From positions 335,910 to 399,909 of the forward strand of contig NZ_PQCF01000006.1 in assembly GCF_002964765.1 (NCBI RefSeq): a stretch of 64,000 nt of DNA. Reading direction: 5' to 3'. The notes below the pieces were generated by a model. That model was not told the origin of the DNA. It saw only the letters and a list, made by a program, of their open reading frames with translations, and ran no database searches. Positions 58,181-64,000 of the stretch are shown one piece after another. The stretch is from Pseudoalteromonas sp. T1lg88 (lineage in GTDB: Bacteria > Pseudomonadota > Gammaproteobacteria > Enterobacterales > Alteromonadaceae). The position numbers were made by a program, and so were the translations under genes. The stretch's first letter is position 1; the number at the start of each line of letters is the position of its first letter.

Positions 58181-58208
58181 TTGCTAAGCCCCATAACCTA
58201 GGTATACT
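58181..58208 (+). promoter_or_regulatory. Candidate promoter of rraA
   Basis: TTGCTA and TATACT are separated by 16 bases, about 30 bases before the rraA start. Confidence 0.5.
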
Positions 58209-58237
58209 TGAGACAACAAAGTCTCTAGGAGAGTCCG

Positions 58238-58759
58238 ATGGAATATAGTACCTCTGAACTGTGTGATCACTTTGCTGATGTAGTCGATGTACTCGAACCT
58301 ATGTTCATTAATTTTGGTGGCCGCGGCGCCTTTTGCGGGCGTATTCGCACCATCAAGTGTTTTGAAAGTAACCAGCTTATTCGCGAAGTTTTGCAACAAG
58401 ACGGTACCAATTCGGTACTCTTAGTCGATGGCGGTGGTTCAACCCGTCGCGCCCTAATCGACATAGAACTGGCGGAACTTGCGGTGGAAAACAATTGGGA
58501 AGGGATCATTGTCTATGGTGCCGTGCGTCATGTCGATGAGCTCGAAGAATTAGAGCTGGGCATTCAAGCCATTGCCTCCATTCCCGTGGCCGCCGATAAC
58601 CTCGCCCCTGGTGAAGAAGGCGTTCCGGTTAATTTCGCCGGCGTTTCCTTCTATGAAGATGATTATCTCTACGCCGATAGCACAGGTATTATTATCTCCG
58701 CCGAAGAGCTTGAACTCGAATATGTCGAGGACGATGAGCTTATTGGCCTAAACGATTAA
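58238..58759 (+). CDS. rraA: Ribonuclease E activity regulator RraA
   Basis: RraA binds RNase E and inhibits its activity, changing mRNA turnover. The 173-aa protein starts [21 protein letters not shown] and has [15 protein letters not shown] near residue 28, [22 protein letters not shown] near 61 and [17 protein letters not shown] near 87. The acidic C-terminal tail is about ten residues longer than in Escherichia coli. AGGAGAG precedes the start. The next gene begins seven bases downstream, so both are probably co-transcribed. Confidence 0.95.
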   Translation: MEYSTSELCDHFADVVDVLEPMFINFGGRGAFCGRIRTIKCFESNQLIREVLQQDGTNSVLLVDGGGSTRRALIDIELAELAVENNWEGIIVYGAVRHVDELEELELGIQAIASIPVAADNLAPGEEGVPVNFAGVSFYEDDYLYADSTGIIISAEELELEYVEDDELIGLND

Positions 58760-58766
58760 TGCCGCT

Positions 58767-59819
58767 ATGGAATATGCAGTTAATATCTATGACGAACAGA
58801 GCATTGCCGATTTAGTCGCCGCCCGCAGCGCCGAGCAGCGAGTATTTCAGAGCATTGCCCTGCTCGATACCGAGGTGGAATTTAGCCAGGCGCTAAAAGA
58901 CGCCAAAGATTTCGGTATTCGCTATGTCGTTGTCGGCATTCCCGAAGACATAGGCCCCCGGGCGAATCTCGGCAAAGGCGGCGCAGACCAAGGTTTTCGT
59001 GCCTTTTTGTCGAAGTTCCTCAATATTCCGGTTAATGAATTTACTCCGGTACAGGATGTCTTACTACTCGGTGAGGTCGATTGTGCCGATCTGCAACAGC
59101 AAAGTCAGGCTCTCGATAACGGTAATGCCGACGATTTGGCGAAGTTACGCACCTTATGCGGCGAACTGGACCAGCGTATCGAGCCGGTTATTACCGCCAT
59201 TTTCGAGGCTGGGCTGACGCCCATAGTTATTGGCGGTGGCCATAACAATTGCTACCCACTGCTGGCGGCCAGCGCCAAGCATTACAATACAGCTGTTAAT
59301 GCCATTAACCTTGATCCACACGGCGATTTCCGCGCCCTTGAAGGTCGCCATAGCGGCAATGGTTTCCACTACGCGGCGGCAGAAGGTTACCTTAAGCACT
59401 ATCATGTGGTGGCGCTGGATCAGCAAAAGAATAATGCTGCCATCCTAGCGGCTATGGCGCAGCATCAAAGCACCTACACCAGCTATCACAGCCTTAAGGT
59501 GTTGGCACAAACCTCGATTGTGGAAAGTGTTAATGACGCCCTGGACAGCTTTACCCACCAGGCACCATTGGCCATAGAGCTGGATATAGATGCCATTACT
59601 TTGGCACCGGCCAGCGCCTTAAATTATCGTGGTATGTCTTTGAATGATGCCGAGCAATATGTTTATAACGCCACCTGCGACAGCGATGTGGCCTATTTGC
59701 ATTTATGTGAAGCGGCGCCGAGCCAGGACCCTAATGGCCTTAGCGCCGGCTTTAATGCCGCCGGGCAACTGCTTAGCGCTTTAGTGATCGCCTTTTTACG
59801 CGCTCGCTACCACAGCTAA
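58767..59819 (+). CDS. hutG: Formimidoylglutamase (arginase family), HutG
   Basis: HutG hydrolyses N-formimidoyl-L-glutamate to glutamate and formamide, the last step of one histidine-degradation route. The 350-aa protein has the arginase-family manganese motifs: GGGHNN near residue 155, DPHGD near 182 and LDIDA near 271. Its third residue after GGGH is N where D or E is common. The call as formimidoylglutamase rather than agmatinase or arginase rests on its length and the nearby hutI. No clear ribosome-binding site precedes it, which suggests coupling to rraA. hutH and hutU are not in the window. Confidence 0.82.
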   Translation: MEYAVNIYDEQSIADLVAARSAEQRVFQSIALLDTEVEFSQALKDAKDFGIRYVVVGIPEDIGPRANLGKGGADQGFRAFLSKFLNIPVNEFTPVQDVLLLGEVDCADLQQQSQALDNGNADDLAKLRTLCGELDQRIEPVITAIFEAGLTPIVIGGGHNNCYPLLAASAKHYNTAVNAINLDPHGDFRALEGRHSGNGFHYAAAEGYLKHYHVVALDQQKNNAAILAAMAQHQSTYTSYHSLKVLAQTSIVESVNDALDSFTHQAPLAIELDIDAITLAPASALNYRGMSLNDAEQYVYNATCDSDVAYLHLCEAAPSQDPNGLSAGFNAAGQLLSALVIAFLRARYHS

Positions 59820-59846
59820 GAGCCTGAGCTAAGCACTTGAGCGCCT

Positions 59847-61577
59847 CTACCAGCTAGGGGCGCTTTGCTGTTCCACTTTTTGCTGCCATTGACGTGTCCA
59901 GCTCAATAAGCCATCTGCCGGCAAGGGGTGGGTAAACACATAACCCTGAGCCCCTTGCACATTAAACTCTTTTACATAGCTTAACTGCGTCGTTGTGCCA
60001 ACACCCTGACAAATCACTTGGGCATTTAGGTGGCGGTGCATATCGATTAAGCCGTTTAAAAGCGCTTTGTTGTTACTGGTGTAGTCGACATCAGCAGTCA
60101 GACTTGGGTCAACTTTAACGTATTCGAGATTGATCTTCGGCAACTTGGCCAAGAACAACGGTGTTTCACCCATGCCATCCAGACACAAGTGGATCCCCTT
60201 CTGATGCAAACGGGTCAATAACGCCAAGCCGCGCTTATCCAGAGACATAAGCACCGTCAGCGGACATTCGATAATTAAATCTCCCGCCTTTAGCCTGTGC
60301 TCACGCAGAATGCGGCCGGCAAACTCAACAAACTCATCGTGCAGTATTTCTTCACCGAAGAGATTGACGCTCACCGGCATGCCCAAGCCTTCCATCTTCA
60401 GTCCCTTAGCCATTTCGGCCGCGCGCTCAAGCACATGGAAGGCCAGCTTATAACCTCGGCCCACGGCACGTAAATCGCGGATAAAGTCTTTCGCTTCAAC
60501 CATGCCACGCTCCGGATGCTGCCAGCGCAGCAGTAATTCAGCATAAAGGGGCTTATTCCCTTCTAGACCAATCACCGGTTGGAAATACAAAGAGAAGTCT
60601 CGCTCAAAGTCTACCGCGCTCAGCAAGCGTAGTTGCTGCTGATGAGCGGCAGCCTGCTGCTCAAGGGAGTCATGATAATGGCAAATACGTTGCTGTGGAT
60701 GAAATTCGATGGCCCTGTAGCCCTGCTGTAGTAAATCATCCAACGAAGTGTCACCGGCCATACCGGTACTTAGGGCGATATGTGGCTTAAGCTCCACCAC
60801 CCCGTGACGAGAATTAAAGGGTTTTTGCAGCACCGCTGCTATGTCTTCGGCTAGACGCTCATGGCAATGACTGTCCGGACTGATATCTATCACCAGGCCA
60901 TAACACAGAGGCGCGACCTGAAAAACTTCAATGGCAAACTGCTCTCGCAGCTGCAGATTCAAAACGCTTGGCTGCGCTGCCACCTTATTAATACGCGCCA
61001 GACTTTGCATCAAAACCAGTTCGGCAAACTCCTGACCTAGTGAGCGATTTAACTGCTCATAGCCTTCTACCTGTAATAGCAAGAGGGCAACCTGATGATT
61101 ATTCTTTTGGCGCCACAGGTTGTATTGAGTAACCGCCTGGCCCCAGGAAATAACGGGCAGGCTGCGGGCGTTTAGTTCATTATGCTGAGCCTTTAACAGC
61201 TGTTCATCATCGTTGCCTTCCAGTTCCATAAAGGCCATAACTTGCAATATCAAAGGCAGGATGCACAGCCAGGAAAAATGCAATGGCCACACCAGATTGA
61301 GTGTAACAACCAGTAATTGCAGGGCCACTAGCGCGCCCCGCACCTGCAGTATTTGAGGTGCTTGATGGCGGTAAAACCACCACCAACGTGCGGTAAAGAC
61401 TAAAATTAAAATACCGCTGGCGACATGCCATTGACCACCGACATAGGCCAATCCCGCAAGCGAATAGCACATCGCACTGATGCCGTCTTTACGTTCGCTG
61501 ATCAACACCAGGCTGATCAATAAGGCCATTATAAATAAGCCACAAATAAAGGCACCAAGATGAATACTGGTTATCAT
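59847..61577 (-). CDS. Membrane-anchored degenerate GGDEF/EAL domain protein
   Basis: This 576-aa protein has about five N-terminal membrane segments (residues 1-130), a region resembling a GGDEF domain without its active motif (about 155-310), and an EAL domain (about 330-565). The EAL glutamate survives in AELLLRW, but other catalytic positions are changed: the DDFG motif reads LDGMG, the ExT-E motif reads IECPLTV and the EGVE motif reads CQGVG. Cyclic-di-GMP hydrolysis is therefore unlikely, and a sensory or scaffold role is more plausible. It lies between hutG and hutI, convergent with the former. Confidence 0.8.
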   Translation of the reverse strand: MITSIHLGAFICGLFIMALLISLVLISERKDGISAMCYSLAGLAYVGGQWHVASGILILVFTARWWWFYRHQAPQILQVRGALVALQLLVVTLNLVWPLHFSWLCILPLILQVMAFMELEGNDDEQLLKAQHNELNARSLPVISWGQAVTQYNLWRQKNNHQVALLLLQVEGYEQLNRSLGQEFAELVLMQSLARINKVAAQPSVLNLQLREQFAIEVFQVAPLCYGLVIDISPDSHCHERLAEDIAAVLQKPFNSRHGVVELKPHIALSTGMAGDTSLDDLLQQGYRAIEFHPQQRICHYHDSLEQQAAAHQQQLRLLSAVDFERDFSLYFQPVIGLEGNKPLYAELLLRWQHPERGMVEAKDFIRDLRAVGRGYKLAFHVLERAAEMAKGLKMEGLGMPVSVNLFGEEILHDEFVEFAGRILREHRLKAGDLIIECPLTVLMSLDKRGLALLTRLHQKGIHLCLDGMGETPLFLAKLPKINLEYVKVDPSLTADVDYTSNNKALLNGLIDMHRHLNAQVICQGVGTTTQLSYVKEFNVQGAQGYVFTHPLPADGLLSWTRQWQQKVEQQSAPSW

Positions 61578-61599
61578 AAGTTTTTATTATCACTGTGTG

Positions 61600-61621
61600 A
61601 GTGGCCGAGATCCCGGCCACT
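61600..61621. other. Hairpin without T-run between hutI and the EAL gene
   Basis: AGTGGCCG and CGGCCACT form a perfect 8-bp stem around six bases. No T-run follows on either strand, so it is not a standard terminator. It lies just upstream of the EAL start codon. Confidence 0.5.
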
Positions 61622-61641
61622 TAGGATTTAGTCACTTATGA

Positions 61642-62868
61642 TTAAAAAGCCTTACTTAATACCCCCTGAATCCAAAGCTTTTTCAACGGATTTGTACCGA
61701 ATTCATAACTTAATTGCGATGGGTGTTCAATATCCCATAAAGCGATGTCGGCACGCATATTAGCAGCCAACTGACCACGGTCATTCAGACCCAGAGCCTT
61801 AGCAGCATATCGCGTTACTCCGAGCAGGCTTTGCCCTGGCGTTAAGCGGAACAGGGTGCAGGCCATATTCATCATTAATTGCAGCGAACACAGGGGCGAA
61901 GTACCCGGGTTGAAATCGGTAGCAATGGCGATCGGCACCTCATAGCGCTGCAATAGCTCGATAGGTGGGTACTTGGTTTCACGCAGGTAGTAAAAGGCCC
62001 CAGGCAACAGCACGGCAACCATGTCTGCGTCCTTCATCGCCTTCACACCTGCTTCATCCAGGTGCTCCAGGTGATCCGCCGACAATGCCTGATAACGCGC
62101 GGCCAAGGCCGTGCCATGCATGTTAGATAACTGCTCGGCGTGCAGCTTTACATTAAAGCCCAGCTCTTTGGCACGCTTAAATACGCGCTCGGTCTGTGCC
62201 TGATTAAAACCGACATTTTCACAAAAGACGTCAACCGCGGTGGCTAGTTTTTGCTGCGCTACCGCCGGCAGCATCTGCTCGCATACCAGATCGATATAAC
62301 CATCGGCATCGCCCTTGTACTCAGGTGGCAGAGCATGAGCACCCAAGAAAGTGCTTTCGATATGCACTGGGTGGTGCTCCTGAAGCAGCGCCGCCACTTC
62401 CAGCAACTTAATCTCGCTGGCCAAATCCAGACCATAGCCCGACTTGGTTTCCACCGTGGTAACACCCTCACGCATAAGTGCATCAAGACGCTGCTTGGCT
62501 TTGGTAAAAAGCTCTTGTGGCTCGGCCGCACGCGTGGCGCGTACCGTGGTGGCAATACCGCCGCCTTGTTGAGCGATGCTTTCGTAGCTTTCGCCCTGCA
62601 GACGACGCTCAAACTCCTGAGAGCGATTTCCACCGAAGATAATATGGGTGTGGCAGTCAACCAAGCCAGGCGTCAACCAGGCACCGCCAGCGGAGTACAC
62701 GGGTAACGACAGCAGATCCACTTGTGGCATCTCAGCCATGGGGCCCACCCAAGCGATCTTATCGCCGCTTAGCAATACGGCGCCGTTTTCGATAATACCG
62801 TAGTCATCATTTTCTGATGCAACCATGGTCGCGATATTGGCATCAATAATAACCTGATCAATTTGCAT
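61642..62868 (-). CDS. hutI: Imidazolonepropionase
   Basis: HutI opens the imidazolone ring to give N-formimidoylglutamate, the substrate of the HutG encoded nearby. The protein of about 408 aa is an amidohydrolase with the metal motif [11 protein letters not shown] near residue 70, [11 protein letters not shown] near 177, KLHAEQLS near 243 and the aspartate in [10 protein letters not shown] near 318. The start at 62868 has GGAG upstream; the frame is open to 62946, but that stretch is upstream DNA containing the operator. Confidence 0.95.
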   Translation of the reverse strand: MQIDQVIIDANIATMVASENDDYGIIENGAVLLSGDKIAWVGPMAEMPQVDLLSLPVYSAGGAWLTPGLVDCHTHIIFGGNRSQEFERRLQGESYESIAQQGGGIATTVRATRAAEPQELFTKAKQRLDALMREGVTTVETKSGYGLDLASEIKLLEVAALLQEHHPVHIESTFLGAHALPPEYKGDADGYIDLVCEQMLPAVAQQKLATAVDVFCENVGFNQAQTERVFKRAKELGFNVKLHAEQLSNMHGTALAARYQALSADHLEHLDEAGVKAMKDADMVAVLLPGAFYYLRETKYPPIELLQRYEVPIAIATDFNPGTSPLCSLQLMMNMACTLFRLTPGQSLLGVTRYAAKALGLNDRGQLAANMRADIALWDIEHPSQLSYEFGTNPLKKLWIQGVLSKAF

Positions 62869-62891
62869 GCGGCTCTCCAAAATTAGCCCTA

Positions 62892-62905
62892 CTTGTATAG
62901 ACAAG
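62892..62905. promoter_or_regulatory. HutC-type operator upstream of hutI
   Basis: CTTGTATAGACAAG is a 5-bp perfect inverted repeat around ATAG and contains GTATAGAC, which fits the GT-N-TA-N-AC consensus of the HutC subfamily of GntR regulators. It lies 24 bases before the hutI start, over a TATACA -10-like sequence. No hutC gene is in the window. Confidence 0.75.
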
Positions 62906-63041
62906 AAAATATGCGCCATGTTACACAGCGCCCGTGGGCAGCGCAAAATTTATAGGCGCGACATAAAACCTGCGTTTACCGAGACTGTTAAGTTAATTGT
63001 GCAATTATCTTTGCACTTGCCTTTGCGCTTTGCTGCGCACC

Positions 63042-63803
63042 TTAGATATCGCGGCTGTAGGTAAAGCCAAGGGCCTGGATGGCGTTGCCATTTATCACTC
63101 GCGCCACCGCCTTTTCGGCGCTAAATTGTGGCATTTCACTTCCCAAACGCTGGCAATGCCCACGGTAGTAATCCTGTTTTGATGGGTGGCTTGGGTGTAC
63201 CAGATTATAAATAGGCTGCGCTTGTGGATAGTGTTGAATCAAGGTCAGAATGCCGGCTATTACATCATCGCGATGGACCATATTGACTACATCCTCAGCA
63301 TGGGAGGATAAGGTTTTACCGGCAACAAAGCGGCCGGGCTCCCGCTGCGGCCCAACCAGGCCGCCTAAACGCAAGACCTTGGCACCGCATGCCAACGCAA
63401 CTTGTTCCGCCTCGCTCAGACCTTGCTGACGCGCTGTTTCCAGCGTTAACGCACTGTGCTCATCATACTGGCCATTTTGTTGATCATAAATCCCGGTACT
63501 GGAGCACAACACAAAGCCTTTGCCCTTAAGTTCTTGATAGAGGGCCAAGGCCTGTTTCAGGCTTTGCTGATAATTACTGGGTTGGCGTCGGGCGCCCGGG
63601 CTCATGGCGCATACCCAATAAGCATCGGTGAGCGAGACATTGTGTACCAGGGTGCCGTCATCTTGCAGTGCAAACTGGCGCTCATGGGCTTGGGGCCCCA
63701 GCTCTCTGTGTGTAGCCTCTACCTGCCAGCCCTGAGCCAGAGCAGCTTGTGCCAAGGCCTCACCGAGCCAACCGGCGCCGATTATCACTAGTTTCTTATC
63801 CAT
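63042..63803 (-). CDS. SDR family NAD(P)-binding protein (YeeZ-like)
   Basis: This 253-aa protein has an N-terminal Rossmann fold with the loop VIIGAGWLGEAL (residues 6-17) and the atypical SDR strand LCSSTGIYDQQNGQYDE near 98-114, as in YeeZ-type proteins. The C-terminal part has MVHRDDVIAGILTLI near 186. The catalytic YxxxK of classical SDR enzymes is not evident, so activity is uncertain. It lies 173 bases upstream of hutI on the same strand and may be co-transcribed, though the operator between them argues for separate control. Confidence 0.7.
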   Translation of the reverse strand: MDKKLVIIGAGWLGEALAQAALAQGWQVEATHRELGPQAHERQFALQDDGTLVHNVSLTDAYWVCAMSPGARRQPSNYQQSLKQALALYQELKGKGFVLCSSTGIYDQQNGQYDEHSALTLETARQQGLSEAEQVALACGAKVLRLGGLVGPQREPGRFVAGKTLSSHAEDVVNMVHRDDVIAGILTLIQHYPQAQPIYNLVHPSHPSKQDYYRGHCQRLGSEMPQFSAEKAVARVINGNAIQALGFTYSRDI

Positions 63804-63950
63804 TTATTGCCACCATTTGCTGCAGGAGCCAAGCCGTGCAGCATATCTGATAGGGTTTATGCACATCATACTATTGCCGCCACAAAGCAAACAAGAGCCC
63901 CAATTATTGCTGCAGATCAACAAGCAGCCAGGGACTTTTATTTACACTGC

Positions 63951-63998
63951 CTAGGGTCTGTTGACCTTTGTTGTTTGTTTCTGCAGCAGTTTGTAGTG
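63951..63998 (-). repeat. 48-bp dispersed repeat, right copy
   Basis: This is the reverse complement of 128-175 with two mismatches and probably continues past the window edge. The two copies face each other across 63.8 kb. The rest of 63804-64000 contains no gene; it probably holds the promoter of the SDR-like gene. Confidence 0.75.
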
Positions 63999-64000
63999 AA

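Noticed and set aside
62869..62946. N-terminal extension of HutI
   Set aside because: It covers the HutC-type operator, and the internal ATG at 62868 has a good ribosome-binding site and the family-like start.

Overview
The window reads as core chromosome of a gammaproteobacterium, most likely a marine-type member of the Alteromonadales. The evidence is the gene order: a complete mraZ-to-lpxC division and cell-wall cluster followed by secA and mutT, pilMNOPQ divergent from mrcA, metJ divergent from metBL, rpmE-priA-ftsN-hslVU, and rsmI/rnpB next to lpoA-yraN-diaA-dolP. The assignment below class level is inference. No rRNA, tRNA, CRISPR array, prophage or transposase gene was seen.

Layout. 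1-4.6 kb (minus): gamma-glutamyltransferase, an M13 lipoprotein peptidase and MutT. 4.7-26.2 kb (minus, apart from a DUF721 gene at 7.8 kb): secA, lpxC, ftsZ, ftsA, ftsQ, ddlB, murC, murG, ftsW, murD, mraY, murF, murE, ftsI, ftsL, rsmH, mraZ. Most junctions from ftsA upward abut or overlap by a few bases, which fits one long operon starting at a promoter with a MraZ-type operator near 26.2 kb. 26.6-32.0 kb: glutathionyl-hydroquinone reductase and pirin, a divergent TetR regulator, an outer-membrane DUF2860-like protein and a beta-CASP metallo-beta-lactamase protein. 32.1-36.9 kb: RNase P RNA and rsmI (minus), then lpoA-yraN-diaA-dolP (plus). 37.0-44.6 kb: type IV pilus assembly genes pilMNOPQ (minus) and PBP1a (plus). 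44.7-50.0 kb: metBL, the repressor metJ and a malic enzyme. 50.6-56.4 kb: rpmE, priA, ftsN, hslVU and a DUF971 gene. 56.5-63.8 kb: a frameshifted glycosyltransferase, a PAP2 phosphatase, rraA, formimidoylglutamase, a degenerate GGDEF/EAL protein, imidazolonepropionase and a small SDR-like protein.

Functional links. LpoA activates the PBP1a encoded nearby, and FtsN, FtsI/FtsW and the Mur enzymes belong to the same envelope-growth machinery. The two histidine-catabolism enzymes flank the EAL gene, and a GT-N-TA-N-AC palindrome of the HutC type lies in front of hutI. MetJ boxes fill the metB-metJ gap. hslVU has a sigma-32-like promoter immediately beside a small inverted-repeat element.

The accessory signal is mostly repetitive DNA: a 48-bp repeat in opposite orientation near both window edges, and three small elements ending in ATACCAAT, two of which share a 50-bp identical core. 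No new multi-gene system could be supported. The best leads are the repeat families, the TetR operator pair, the degenerate EAL protein and the single-base frameshift.
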